Shown: in pieces, positions 7,744 to 16,799 of the stretch
Numbering within the stretch: position 1 is the first letter of the stretch
How the letters are laid out: every line of letters begins with the position of its first letter
Assembly: GCF_026343115.1 (NCBI RefSeq)
Contig: NZ_JAPEMC010000009.1
Location: 1-33,631 of the forward strand
Reading direction: 5' to 3'
DNA: 33,631 nucleotides
Origin: Streptomyces sp. NBC_00102
Lineage (GTDB): Bacteria; Actinomycetota; Actinomycetes; Streptomycetales; Streptomycetaceae
The notes under the pieces: model-generated
Databases searched by the model: none
Told to the model about the DNA's origin: nothing
What the model saw: only the letters and a program-made list of their open reading frames with translations
Translations under genes and position numbers: made by a program

Positions 7744-8540
7744 GCGCCGCCGACACCGCCGCCGAAGCCTCCCGCCTCGTCGGTTTCGGCCTACGGCCCA
7801 AACTCGTCCCCTCCCGCGACGACGAATACAGGCGGCTGGTGCGGCGCTTTCGGAGCGACGACGAGTTCGCCACCGTCACTGCCGCCGTTGCCCGAGGACT
7901 GGACCTGGTCATCCTCGAGGTCACCGAGCGGACGGGCGTGGTCGTCGCTTCCACTGAGGAAAGCGTCTTCGCCATCCGGATGACCGACTATGCGCGTCGG
8001 ACCGGCGGCGATGGGAAAGCACACGAGCGGGTGCTGCACGCACTGGCCCACCTGGGCGCCGCCACCCTCGCATTCCCACGCCCGGCAGACCTCGCCGACG
8101 AAACCTACCTCGGCCGGATCACCGCACAGGGAGTCGAAGCTTTCGTGCGCCAGGCCTCCACCGCTCTGGCCGAAACCGCCACGGCCGAAGGAGCGGACAC
8201 CGACCCATCCAGCGACCGACCGGGCCTGGAGGCGGTGTGGAGGGTCTATACGCGCCGCGCCCAAACCGGGGCGACCGGCGATGGACGCAAACTCCATACC
8301 TCGACGACCGGCATCGTCAGCAAGGCCCTTGCCTTCCTCGCCGACCAAGGCCTGCTGGTACGCACCGGCGACGCGCGAGGCGGCACCTACCGAACGACGC
8401 CGCGCTACCGGGCACAAGTCCGGGAAGCCGGCGCGATCATGTTCGACGAGCTCCTGGCGCTCGGCATCACAGAGATCACTGATGGGACAGGCACGCTGAC
8501 CGCCGTCGAATGGTCGCCCGACGGCATCGCCAAGCTGTAG
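7740..8540 (+). CDS. JetB-like winged-helix (KITE-type) subunit
   Basis: A 266-aa protein starting at ATG 7740 (ATGA overlap with the previous stop, preceded by GGGGGG). Its size, position and winged-helix-like C-terminal part (residues about 165-235: VWRVYTRRAQTGA, HTSTTGIVSKALAFLADQGL, then GGTYRTTPRYRAQVREAG) match the small MukE/KITE-like subunit of MukBEF, MksBEF and JetABC complexes. There it binds the kleisin and DNA. I recognise no specific named domain family, so the assignment leans on gene order. The next gene follows after three bases. Confidence 0.75.
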   Translation: MSAADTAAEASRLVGFGLRPKLVPSRDDEYRRLVRRFRSDDEFATVTAAVARGLDLVILEVTERTGVVVASTEESVFAIRMTDYARRTGGDGKAHERVLHALAHLGAATLAFPRPADLADETYLGRITAQGVEAFVRQASTALAETATAEGADTDPSSDRPGLEAVWRVYTRRAQTGATGDGRKLHTSTTGIVSKALAFLADQGLLVRTGDARGGTYRTTPRYRAQVREAGAIMFDELLALGITEITDGTGTLTAVEWSPDGIAKL

Positions 8541-8543
8541 GGG

Positions 8544-11429
8544 ATGACTGTGTACGAACTCAACCGCGTCCGCATGTTCGGCGTCGGCCCGCGCGGTGCC
8601 CGTTTCACCGACGTCACCTTGAATCTCGCCGATGTGGGTGAGCCCATCGGCGGGGGGACGCTGTTCGACGCGCCTCCGCGCCGCCCCAGCCCCTATAGCC
8701 TCCTCCTTCTGGAAAACGGCGGAGGCAAGAGCGTCCTGCTCAAACTGCTCTTCTCTGTCATCCTGCCTGGGAAACGCAACACCCTCGGCGGCGCGTCCGA
8801 AGTACTGGAAAAGTTCGTCGTGGGCGAGGACGCGGGACACGTCGTACTGGAGTGGATGCACGTCAAAACCGGCGAACGCATCGTCACCGGAAAGACCTAC
8901 CAGTGGCGACGCAAGCGCACCAGCGACGGCCGCAAGCTGGGTGAGGCATGGTGGTCGCTGCGCCCCAACGCCGCCGTCGAAGTGTCCACGCTCCCTTTCA
9001 CCGCCGACGGCCGCCGCCTACGACTGGGCCACTTCCAGGAGGCGCTGGAGGAGATCGACCGCAACCACCCAGCCACCCAGCTGGCCTGGATCGGATCCCA
9101 TCAAGGGGAGTGGCTCGACCATCTGCGCAGCCTGCGCATCGAACCCGAGCTGTTCGCCATCCAGCGCCAGATGAACGCCGACGAAGGGGAAGCGGCCAGC
9201 GCATTCAAATTCAAGAGCAGCAAGGAATTCGTCGACTGGCTCCTCACGATCGTCATGGACCCCGCCGACGCCGTCAGCGTGGCGGACAACTTCGACAGCT
9301 ACGCCACCACCGTCGGCGACCGATCCGCGATGTTGATGGAGCGCGACTTCGCCGAAGGCACCGTAGCGGCGCTGCACCCCGTCGGCGCAGCGCACACCAC
9401 GGCGATGCAGACGCGAGCCACACTGCAGCGCACGGAGCAAGACATCCACGCATTCAGCGCCCAAGTCGCAGCGCGCCACAACGCTGAACAGACTGCCGCC
9501 AGACGGCTGACCGGCGAGCACGCTGCAGCAGTAACCCAAGCAAGCGCATCCGAAACCGACCGCGACCGAACGCGCGACGTCGTCAACGAAATCCGCCGTC
9601 AGATTTTTGCCCTAGAACTCGCCGCCGCGGAGGAACAGCAAGACGCAGCGCAGCTTGCACAAGCAGCGATCGAGCTCGAACTGGCTGGCTGGACGGCGTC
9701 CGAGATGGTCGAAGCCCGTGACCAATCGGTTGCTCACGCACGCGCGCTCGAGCGCCAGATCGCCGACGCCGAGGAGACCGCGCGACCCGCTCTGGCCGCA
9801 CGCGACGCGGCCGCGGCCCAGCTGCTGGCGAAACTCCACAACGCGGCAGCCCATGACCATGGGCAGGCACGAAAGCTCAATCAGGAAGCTGAGGAGTGCA
9901 AGCTGACCGCCAAGAAGGCGGACGAGCAGCGCACTGCCGCGCTGCGGGACGAGGAGAAGGCCCGCAGCGCACAGCAGTCAGCCCTGGCCGAAGTCAGCGA
10001 GACAGCCCGCGCAGTAGCCCAGGCCATCTCCGACGGTCTCATGCCGGCTGGCTCAGACGTGCCCGCCGCGGCCCAGGAAGCCCACGCGAAAGCAGCCCTC
10101 CTCGAAGACACGCTCGCTGCTACAGAACGCAAGGCCGCAGAGGTCGCACGGAAGCTCAAGGACGCTCAAATCCGCGCCAGCGAAGCCGCCGGGGCGCTGC
10201 TGGACAAAGAGCGCGAACAGCAGCCGATAGCACAACAGTTGCAGGATCTGACCGCCCGCGCTTCGCGACTGGCCGCCTATGAAGTCCTCGCCGCCGCCCT
10301 AGCAGTAGACCGTATCGACACGGCGACCCTCGACGCATCGGCGGAAGCACTCGCTGGCCAGCTCGCCGAAGACATCGGCACACGTGAAGAACGGCTGGAC
10401 GGCCTACGCGCTGTACAGAACGGCGACCACCGTGTTCTCACCGCGCTAGGCGACGGCGGCCTGCTGCCGGCCAGACCTGAGGTCGAGGTCGCCGTCGAGG
10501 TTCTGCGGGACTCAGGCGTCGCCGCCCACACAGGCTGGCGCTACCTGGCACAAAATGCCTCCGCCAGCGAACGCATCACCCTCATCGCGACACATCCAGA
10601 ACTCGCCGACGGAATCGTGCTCGTCGACGCAACGCAGCTTCCCCAGGCCCGCACCGCCATCGCAGCGGCAAACCTGCTGCCCGCAGCCGCGATTGCCGTC
10701 GGCACCGGTGTGCAGCTGCTCACCGCAACTGATCTGACCTCAGCCCGCTTCGTGCTCGAGACCAACCCGGCCATGTTCGACGAGGAAGCCGCCGAAGCGC
10801 GCCGGGCGGAGCTGCGCGAGGACATGAAACGCCGCGGCCAGGAGATCGCGACACTCGCCACGGCGTTGCACCGCAGCCGCGAAGTCGCCGCCGAACTCGG
10901 TGCCTGGCGCAAAGCCTGCCCATCCGGCCGTCTTACCGAGCTGACGGAGCAACTCCTGGCCGCAGACGCCGCCGTCGCCACAGCGAAAGAGCAGGCGCAG
11001 GCAGCAACCGCAGACGTGGAAACCTGGGCAGAGCGCGACGCCGTCTACCCCGCTCAACTCGCCCAGCTGCGCACACAGGAGCGGGCCGCCGCAGACACAG
11101 CAGGCGCTCTCGAACGGCTCACGGCCAAGGTGGAGCGTGCTGCCGAAGCACAGCGGCGAGCCGGCGAGGCTGAGCAGGCCATGGAAACGGCTCGCCGTAT
11201 CGTGGGAGAGGCAGCCGAGACCCGGGAACAGAAGCTGACACAGGTCGAAGAGGCCGTGCGGGCGGCAGAGAACGCCCGAGACCGCGCCGAGCGCCACCTC
11301 GTCGCGGCATCCGAGGTCGTCACCGCCAGTGGCGCCATCGCTCCAACCGTCCCGAGCCAAAGTCTGCTGGCCCTCCAACAGGCCTACGAAGCCGCAGCCG
11401 ACGTCTACCGCAGCCTCGAAGTCGGCTAA
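8544..11429 (+). CDS. JetC-like SMC ATPase, N-terminal part (961 aa) ending at an in-frame TAA
   Basis: The N-terminal ATPase half of an SMC/MukB-like protein. It begins YELNRVRMFGVGPRGARF with a Walker A E57-N-G-G-G-K62-S63. A head region to about residue 260 follows, then long Ala/Glu/Arg-rich coiled coil with a possible hinge at about 590-740 (RIDTATLDASAEALAGQLA onward). ATG 8544 sits right against GGG; GTG 8550 would have better Shine-Dalgarno spacing. Translation stops at TAA 11427-11429, but the same frame continues at once as coiled coil and then ATPase signature sequences. This polypeptide alone lacks the signature motif and Walker B and could not form a working head. Confidence 0.85.
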   Translation: MTVYELNRVRMFGVGPRGARFTDVTLNLADVGEPIGGGTLFDAPPRRPSPYSLLLLENGGGKSVLLKLLFSVILPGKRNTLGGASEVLEKFVVGEDAGHVVLEWMHVKTGERIVTGKTYQWRRKRTSDGRKLGEAWWSLRPNAAVEVSTLPFTADGRRLRLGHFQEALEEIDRNHPATQLAWIGSHQGEWLDHLRSLRIEPELFAIQRQMNADEGEAASAFKFKSSKEFVDWLLTIVMDPADAVSVADNFDSYATTVGDRSAMLMERDFAEGTVAALHPVGAAHTTAMQTRATLQRTEQDIHAFSAQVAARHNAEQTAARRLTGEHAAAVTQASASETDRDRTRDVVNEIRRQIFALELAAAEEQQDAAQLAQAAIELELAGWTASEMVEARDQSVAHARALERQIADAEETARPALAARDAAAAQLLAKLHNAAAHDHGQARKLNQEAEECKLTAKKADEQRTAALRDEEKARSAQQSALAEVSETARAVAQAISDGLMPAGSDVPAAAQEAHAKAALLEDTLAATERKAAEVARKLKDAQIRASEAAGALLDKEREQQPIAQQLQDLTARASRLAAYEVLAAALAVDRIDTATLDASAEALAGQLAEDIGTREERLDGLRAVQNGDHRVLTALGDGGLLPARPEVEVAVEVLRDSGVAAHTGWRYLAQNASASERITLIATHPELADGIVLVDATQLPQARTAIAAANLLPAAAIAVGTGVQLLTATDLTSARFVLETNPAMFDEEAAEARRAELREDMKRRGQEIATLATALHRSREVAAELGAWRKACPSGRLTELTEQLLAADAAVATAKEQAQAATADVETWAERDAVYPAQLAQLRTQERAAADTAGALERLTAKVERAAEAQRRAGEAEQAMETARRIVGEAAETREQKLTQVEEAVRAAENARDRAERHLVAASEVVTASGAIAPTVPSQSLLALQQAYEAAADVYRSLEVG
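11427..11429 (+). other. In-frame TAA that splits jetC
   Basis: Codon 962 of the frame starting at 8544 is TAA. Both sides are coiled coil in the same frame (YRSLEVG before, DLRAEADRAMTEAARRR after). TAA is the rarest stop in high-GC actinomycetes and one C-to-T or G-to-T change away from CAA or GAA, both frequent in this coiled coil. A nonsense mutation, or a base-calling error, is the simplest reading. Confidence 0.85.
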
Positions 11430-11456
11430 GACCTCCGAGCAGAGGCAGACCGGGCC

Positions 11457-13061
11457 ATGACCGAAGCCGCCCGACGCCGCACCGACCTTGAACGAATCCC
11501 ACCCGAGGCGACCGCTGAAGCCGAACGACTGCTCACCACACCCGCCGGCGCCGACCGCGCCAGCCGGCAGGCCGAAATCGCACGGGCGAACCGAGACAAG
11601 CAGCGGCTGACTACGACCATCAGCACTGCGAACGAACGCGTCGGACAACTCCGCAGCGACCTGCGCACCGCTAGCCCCGCCGACCGCGACCGCAACGTGT
11701 GGATCGTTCTCCCCGAGACACGCCGCCCTGCCTCCGTCGAGCAGGGACGCCAGCTTTTGGAAACAGCCCAGGCCGAGCAGCGTGCTGCCCAAGACGCCCT
11801 CGAAATCGCCACGCGGAACGTTGCAGGCCTGCAACGCCACATGCAGCAGGCAAGCGAAGCTGCCCGCAGCTTCCGTGAAGTGCTCCAGCCTGTACAAGCG
11901 ACCCTTGACGACACCTCCGGTCCTCAGGGAGCACGGCCGACGACGACGCAACTGGGCCCCGACACCGTCGAGCCCTACCAGCAGTCAGCGGAGAGCGCCC
12001 GCGATCAATCTGACCGGATGCGACGCGATCTGCGTGAAGCCCGCGCCGCCGCCAGCGACGCCACCCACGCCCTCAATGGACTCGTCGACGGAGCGGTCCG
12101 CTTCGTCGGTGACATCCGGTTCGAAAAGACAACGAACGTCGCCAGGCGGGCCATCATCAGCCTGGGACGAGAACAACTGGGCGCCCGTGCCACAGAATTC
12201 GCCGATCAGCTCGCGCAGCGGCTCGCCACACTGAACACGGATCTGGACAACGCCGGCAAGCATCGCAAACTCATCGTCGAGCGACTGGCCGCGCTCACTG
12301 ATGGGGCGCTCAAGACCCTACGGACTGCAACACGCCTGTCCCGACTGCCCTCCGGGCTCGGTGACTGGGAAGGCAAAGAGTTCCTCCGCATCCGCTTCAC
12401 CGATCCTGACCCCAGCCTGCTCGCCGCCCGCATCGGCGAACTCGTTGACGAGATCGCCGCCTCCACAGCAGCCCGCCAGATCGGAGCCCGCGGCAGCGCC
12501 CCCAAACGGGACGGCATCGCACTCCTCCTGCGCTCCGCCGAAGCCGCCGTTCCCAAAGGCTTCAGCGTCGAAGTACTGAAGCCAGACTCCGTCCTGCGCG
12601 ACGAGCGAGTCCCGGTCGAGCAGATGAACACAGTGTTCTCCGGAGGACAGGAACTCACGGCCGCGATCATCCTGTACTGCACCATGGCTGCGTTGCGAGC
12701 CAACGAACGAGGCCAGATGCGCAACCGTCACTCCGGCGTACTGTTCCTCGACAACCCGATCGGCAAGGCGAGCGCCTCCTACCTCCTCGACCTGCAGCAG
12801 GGCGTGGCCTCAGCCCTGGGCGTCCAACTGGTATACACCACCGGACTGTCCGACGACCGCGCCCTGGCAGCGTTCCCGCTATGGATCCGGATGCGAAACG
12901 ACGCCGATCTACGAGCGGGACTCAAGCACATCCGAGTGGCCGACACTGTCCGCGCCCAAATGCCACATCCCTTCGAAGACGTCGAAACCGCGACCCCCGG
13001 CGCAGCACCGGGAACAGTCACCGCAGCCCGGGTCTACCGCCGGCCCACAGAGACGCCATGA
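11457..13061 (+). CDS. JetC-like SMC ATPase, C-terminal part (534 aa)
   Basis: In the same frame as the 961-aa N-terminal part, separated by one TAA and nine codons. It holds the descending coiled coil (to about residue 200) and the C-terminal ATPase lobe: the ABC signature FSGGQELTAA, and Walker B GVLFLDNPIGKAS with Asp-Asn as in MukB/JetC-like proteins. The D-loop follows, then VYTTGLSDDRALAAFPLWIR and HIRVADTV. If the TAA were a sense codon the whole protein would be 1505 aa, long for JetC. ATG 11457 has only a poor upstream GAGG, so independent translation would be weak. The TGA overlaps the jetD start (ATGA). Confidence 0.85.
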   Translation: MTEAARRRTDLERIPPEATAEAERLLTTPAGADRASRQAEIARANRDKQRLTTTISTANERVGQLRSDLRTASPADRDRNVWIVLPETRRPASVEQGRQLLETAQAEQRAAQDALEIATRNVAGLQRHMQQASEAARSFREVLQPVQATLDDTSGPQGARPTTTQLGPDTVEPYQQSAESARDQSDRMRRDLREARAAASDATHALNGLVDGAVRFVGDIRFEKTTNVARRAIISLGREQLGARATEFADQLAQRLATLNTDLDNAGKHRKLIVERLAALTDGALKTLRTATRLSRLPSGLGDWEGKEFLRIRFTDPDPSLLAARIGELVDEIAASTAARQIGARGSAPKRDGIALLLRSAEAAVPKGFSVEVLKPDSVLRDERVPVEQMNTVFSGGQELTAAIILYCTMAALRANERGQMRNRHSGVLFLDNPIGKASASYLLDLQQGVASALGVQLVYTTGLSDDRALAAFPLWIRMRNDADLRAGLKHIRVADTVRAQMPHPFEDVETATPGAAPGTVTAARVYRRPTETP

Positions 13062-14134
13062 ACCCCTCCACCTCAGCCAACGCCACACTGTCCCCACGAG
13101 CCATGAGACTCGCCGCAGCACTGGAGGAATGGCCACGACGAACCCTCACCCTCACAGAACTCTGGGAAGTCTTCGCCATCGCCGACGCAGCCTCCGCGAT
13201 GCGCCCCAGCCGCCGTACGGACCTCGCTGAGGCCATCGAAGCGCTCACCGCCGCAGGCTTGATCAGCTGCTCCCACACCAAGGACACCTCGGCGACCCCC
13301 GCGCTGCCGACCCGCCTCAAGCTGCCAGCCCCTCAACCCTCACCCACGGCCGCAGCAGCCGCCCAAGCGATAGCGTGGCGCCCGGAACTCGCCTGGGCCG
13401 CATCCGCTCGGCTCACGCTGGGACAGATTGGCACCCTGCGCTCAATCAACGACTGGCTGCGAGACTGCGGCCGCGACGACGACGTCGCACCACTGAGAGA
13501 ACGATCTCTCGAAGTTCTCGGGCACGAGAAGCGTCTCGATGCTCTGCTCAACACCTCCCTGTTCGCGCCGGACCGACTCACGCTTGAACTCCTGCGCACC
13601 TTCAGGGCGCACCCGCCACTGTCGACCCGCAGGATCGGAGGCGGCCCAGTGCTTCTCGTAGTCGAGAACGCCGACACCTTCGACACCCTCACTCGCCTGC
13701 TGACTGCCAATCCCGGAGACGTCGGACGGGTTGCATGGGGAGCGGGGGCAGCGTTCGAAGCGTCGGTCGCCTCGGTCCTCGCCATGACGGAGGTACGCGC
13801 GATCGCATACTTCGGCGATCTCGACGCCGATGGCCTGCGAATCCCAGCCAGCGCACATCGAAGGGCAGCCCAGGAAGGGCTCCCTCCCGTACGTCCGGCG
13901 GCAGGTCTGTACCGGCTGTTGCTCGAGATCGGTGCGCCGCAGCCAGGACAGACGCCGGTGCCTCACGAAAAGGCCCTAGAACTCGCTGGCTGGCTCTCCG
14001 AACCGCTAGCAACGCGGGCCGCAGCGCTTCTCGCCGCCGGCTGCCGCCTTGCCCAGGAGGCGGTAGGCATGCGTGCCCTACAGGCACGCATCGAGGTGAG
14101 TGAGTGGGAGGACGGGCTCGCATCCCCGTTCTGA
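13058..14134 (+). CDS. JetD-like Toprim nuclease of the Wadjet-type system
   Basis: A 358-aa protein. The start at ATG 13058 is fixed by the ATGA overlap with jetC; the frame is open further upstream only as a shadow. The N-terminal 100 residues are helical and winged-helix-like (LTLTELWEVFAIADAASAMR). The C-terminal half is a Toprim/DUF2220-like domain with E203 in LLVVENADTFDTL, the WGAGAAFEA segment, and D254-L-D256 in YFGDLDADGLRIP. In known Wadjet systems JetD cuts plasmid DNA after JetABC loop extrusion, resembling topoisomerase VI/Spo11. All expected metal ligands are present, so jetD itself looks intact. It ends in TGATAA. Confidence 0.87.
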   Translation: MNPSTSANATLSPRAMRLAAALEEWPRRTLTLTELWEVFAIADAASAMRPSRRTDLAEAIEALTAAGLISCSHTKDTSATPALPTRLKLPAPQPSPTAAAAAQAIAWRPELAWAASARLTLGQIGTLRSINDWLRDCGRDDDVAPLRERSLEVLGHEKRLDALLNTSLFAPDRLTLELLRTFRAHPPLSTRRIGGGPVLLVVENADTFDTLTRLLTANPGDVGRVAWGAGAAFEASVASVLAMTEVRAIAYFGDLDADGLRIPASAHRRAAQEGLPPVRPAAGLYRLLLEIGAPQPGQTPVPHEKALELAGWLSEPLATRAAALLAAGCRLAQEAVGMRALQARIEVSEWEDGLASPF

Positions 14135-14695
14135 TAAGGATGCGGCAGGATCAAGCGCACCGGCTTCTACTGCCAACCAGGAGCGCGGAGTGCTTCTGCG
14201 GCTCACGGGCCTGGGAGAACGCATCCCACTCTCGGAACCGGGGCAGAGCCTTCTCGGGACCCGAGCGGTCGATCGTCTGGTGTGCTGTTCGCCGCCTCGC
14301 GTGCCCTGCATGTCCACCTCAAGAGTCGACTGCGTGTTCCATCACATAGGTGCGGGCCGGTGGTGTCATGTCCGCTCGGCTTGCTGCGGCCTCGCGCGTG
14401 ATTCCCCTATCCGGCGCCGTGGTCGAATCCAGGCCGACGATGCACCTCTGTCGATCTCGATCATGCGTGCGAATGGGGGTTTGCGTGAGTGCCTTGCCCT
14501 TGGGAAAGGGCGGTTCCCGCGGTGGTGGCGCGCGAAGCTACTCACCAGTTCAACTGACGCAAAACATACTGCAGTTATTCAACAGCACTTAATATGACGG
14601 CCTGTGCCAGTGGCACAGGCGCCTCATCAGCATCTGCGCTTGCCGCACGCCACACCTCTGTCCACCGCCGGACGGAGAGATACGGAGCAGCTCCC
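14135..14695 (+). other. Gap between the Jet operon and the OLD gene
   Basis: No convincing gene. Short frames exist but without recognisable protein features. A small hairpin CCCTT-GGGA-AAGGG lies at 14497-14510. Bases 14540-14590 are locally AT-rich, as in a promoter region, but I found no good -35/-10 pair. An ATG at 14594 is in frame with the OLD gene but has no ribosome binding site. Confidence 0.5.
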
Positions 14696-16528
14696 GTGTA
14701 TCTCGACAGCTACTCCGCGCGCGGGTTCCGCTCCTTGGCTCACGTCGAGGACATTCCTGTCAGTCGGCCCACTGTTCTGGCCGGCCGTAACGACGGAGGC
14801 AAGAGCGCGGTGCTCACCGCACTGGCCTTCCTCCTCGGCGAGCACCGCCTGAGCGACGAGGACCGCACCTATGTGCAGGGCGAAGGGGACTCCAAAGGCC
14901 GGCGGTGCGCCGAAACCTGGGTAGAGGGCCGCTTCCGGCTGGATGCCGAAGAGCAGGACCGCAGCGGCCTGGGCGAGCACGTGCGCATCCGCCGGCGTTC
15001 GCCTCTGGGGGAGGCGGCGGCCTGTCTGGAGTACTTCGGCAGCCGGCCTGCCGACCCGAAACTGCGCGACCTCAACCAGCTCCTCAAGCCAGCCCTCGCG
15101 ACCCTCGTCGCTGAGTACGGCCTGTCCCCGGCAGGAGCCCTCAAGGAATCCCTGCTGGCAGAACTCACGGCACACGCCAGGACCGTTCCCCAGGAACAGG
15201 GTTGGCAGCCGCTTCCCAAGATGCTCGAAGAGCGACTCCCGCGGCTCTTGTCGTTCGGAGGCAAACACCAAAGCCCCGACGCCGCCGTGCACACCGCTTT
15301 GAACAGCAGCTACAAGACTCACCTGGAAGACGAGACCCTCCAGGGCCGTGTCCGCGAGATCGAGCAAGAGATCAACCAGCGGCTGGAGAAGGAAGCCGAC
15401 TCCCTGTGCCGTCACATCCGCCAGCACTGCGGCGAGTACGTCGAGGTCAACGTCAAGCCCATGGTCTCCTTCAGTGGAGGATTCAAAGGCGCCCCCCTGC
15501 ACGTCTCCAGAGCCGACGGTGAACCGGTCGACCTGACGCGCGCTGGCCAGGGAAGCACCCGCCGCATCGCCCTGGCTGTTTGGGAATGGACCAGCAACAT
15601 TCTGGAGAACGCCGAACTGGCCGCAACAGGAGAACCCGCAGCCACCCAGCCCACGCAGACCATCGTCGTCTACGACGAGCCTGACACCCACCTCGACTAC
15701 CGCCACCAGCGCACGGTCATGGACATCGTCCGCAAGCAGTGCGCCCTGCCGCACGTGAACGTCATGGTCGCCACCCACTCGATGAACCTCATCGACGGCG
15801 TTGACATCGCCGACGTGGTCCACCTCAGCCTCGGACCGGGCGGCCGCACCGTCGTTGAACGCCTCAAAGACGACCAGCACGACGGGATCGACTTCCACCT
15901 CAGCCAGATCGCAGCATCACTGGGCCTGCGCAACTCTGTCTTGCTCCACGAACGCTGCTTCCTCGCCGTCGAAGGCGACACCGAGCAAAAAAGCTTCCCT
16001 CTGCTGTTCCGCCTGGCCCAGAACATGTCACTCCAGGCCGCGGGCATTGCCCTGTGGGGCTGTGAGAACAACGAGGGCGCCCTCCACCTGGCCAGCTACC
16101 TCATCAAGCACCAGCGCACCGTCATGCTGATGGTCGACGCCGACAGCCGCACCAACAAACTCTTCAAAGAAGAACGACTCCGACGAGCCGGTCTCGACCT
16201 CGAAAACCAGGTGTCCTACGTCGGCGAAGCCGAGGGCCACAACGAACTCGAGGAACTCTTCAGCAACGAACAGTGGACCACTGCCGCCAACGCCCTATGG
16301 CCCAAGCCGGCCCCCCTGACCTGGCACCCGGACGACTTCAAGGCACACCGCGACGGCAAGAAATTTAGCGCCGGCATCCTCGACATGATCAAAAAAGAAG
16401 CCGAAGACAACAGCCCCAACGGCAAACCCGCCATGGTCTATGGGCTTGCCACCACCCTCACTGTCCCCGGGGACGTGCCCCGCCAGCTGCGGGAAATCTT
16501 CACCCGCCTACAAGAACTCACTCACTGA
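14696..16528 (+). CDS. OLD-family ATP-dependent endonuclease (AAA ATPase plus Toprim)
   Basis: A 610-aa protein starting at GTG 14696, which has GGAG eight bases upstream and yields the usual OLD beginning MYLDSYSARGFRSL. The earlier ATG 14594 would add an unlikely basic leader. The ABC-type ATPase domain has Walker A G30-R-N-D-G-G-K-S37, the GQGSTRR signature around residue 283, Walker B with D327-E-P-D and the H-loop VMVATHSMN. The Toprim nuclease domain follows: E426 in AVEGDTEQ and D481-A-D483-S in LMVDADS. OLD proteins cut DNA and act in phage defence, either alone (class 1) or with a UvrD helicase (class 2, Gabija). No UvrD-type gene is adjacent here, so it looks like a class 1 or unclassified member. 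Confidence 0.88.
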   Translation: MYLDSYSARGFRSLAHVEDIPVSRPTVLAGRNDGGKSAVLTALAFLLGEHRLSDEDRTYVQGEGDSKGRRCAETWVEGRFRLDAEEQDRSGLGEHVRIRRRSPLGEAAACLEYFGSRPADPKLRDLNQLLKPALATLVAEYGLSPAGALKESLLAELTAHARTVPQEQGWQPLPKMLEERLPRLLSFGGKHQSPDAAVHTALNSSYKTHLEDETLQGRVREIEQEINQRLEKEADSLCRHIRQHCGEYVEVNVKPMVSFSGGFKGAPLHVSRADGEPVDLTRAGQGSTRRIALAVWEWTSNILENAELAATGEPAATQPTQTIVVYDEPDTHLDYRHQRTVMDIVRKQCALPHVNVMVATHSMNLIDGVDIADVVHLSLGPGGRTVVERLKDDQHDGIDFHLSQIAASLGLRNSVLLHERCFLAVEGDTEQKSFPLLFRLAQNMSLQAAGIALWGCENNEGALHLASYLIKHQRTVMLMVDADSRTNKLFKEERLRRAGLDLENQVSYVGEAEGHNELEELFSNEQWTTAANALWPKPAPLTWHPDDFKAHRDGKKFSAGILDMIKKEAEDNSPNGKPAMVYGLATTLTVPGDVPRQLREIFTRLQELTH

Positions 16529-16533
16529 CCAGA

Positions 16534-16571
16534 CGCCGGCCGCTGCGCCCGGCGCAAGAGCATGCGCTCTT
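16534..16571. terminator. Two consecutive hairpins just after the OLD gene
   Basis: CGCCGG (16534-16539) pairs with CCGGCG (16549-16554). Right behind it AAGAGC (16556-16561) pairs perfectly with GCTCTT (16566-16571) around ATGC. They begin five bases after the OLD stop. There is no long T tract, so this would be an actinobacterial I-shaped or Rho-aided terminator. Bases 16572-16799 hold no further recognisable gene. Confidence 0.35.
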
Positions 16572-16799
16572 TGCGCTGCTCGTCGGTCGGCGCCACCCAC
16601 GCATGCCAGCCAACCGATTCCACCCACTGGCGGGCATGAATCCGGGCGTCGATACCACACCATCTGCACCCGCCTGGCGAGGGAACGCAGGCAGCACGAG
16701 CAGACCTTGGAGAGGGCATCTCTCCTCCTTCCCACGCCTCTTATCTTCCCTTCCGACACTGACAATCACGCTGAGTGACGAAGCTCGAGGTGTACGCGT

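Noticed and set aside
12881..13057. Longer JetD reading from 12881
   Set aside because: It overlaps the conserved end of jetC in another frame and encodes low-complexity Arg/Pro sequence. The ATGA overlap at 13058 is the natural start.
11430..13061. C-terminal jetC part as an independent gene
   Set aside because: It is in the same frame, directly continues the coiled coil, and lacks a good ribosome binding site at ATG 11457. It is the rest of jetC.
14594..14695. ATG 14594 as start of the OLD gene
   Set aside because: It has no ribosome binding site and the added residues are unlike OLD proteins. GTG 14696 has GGAG at good spacing and yields the family's usual beginning.
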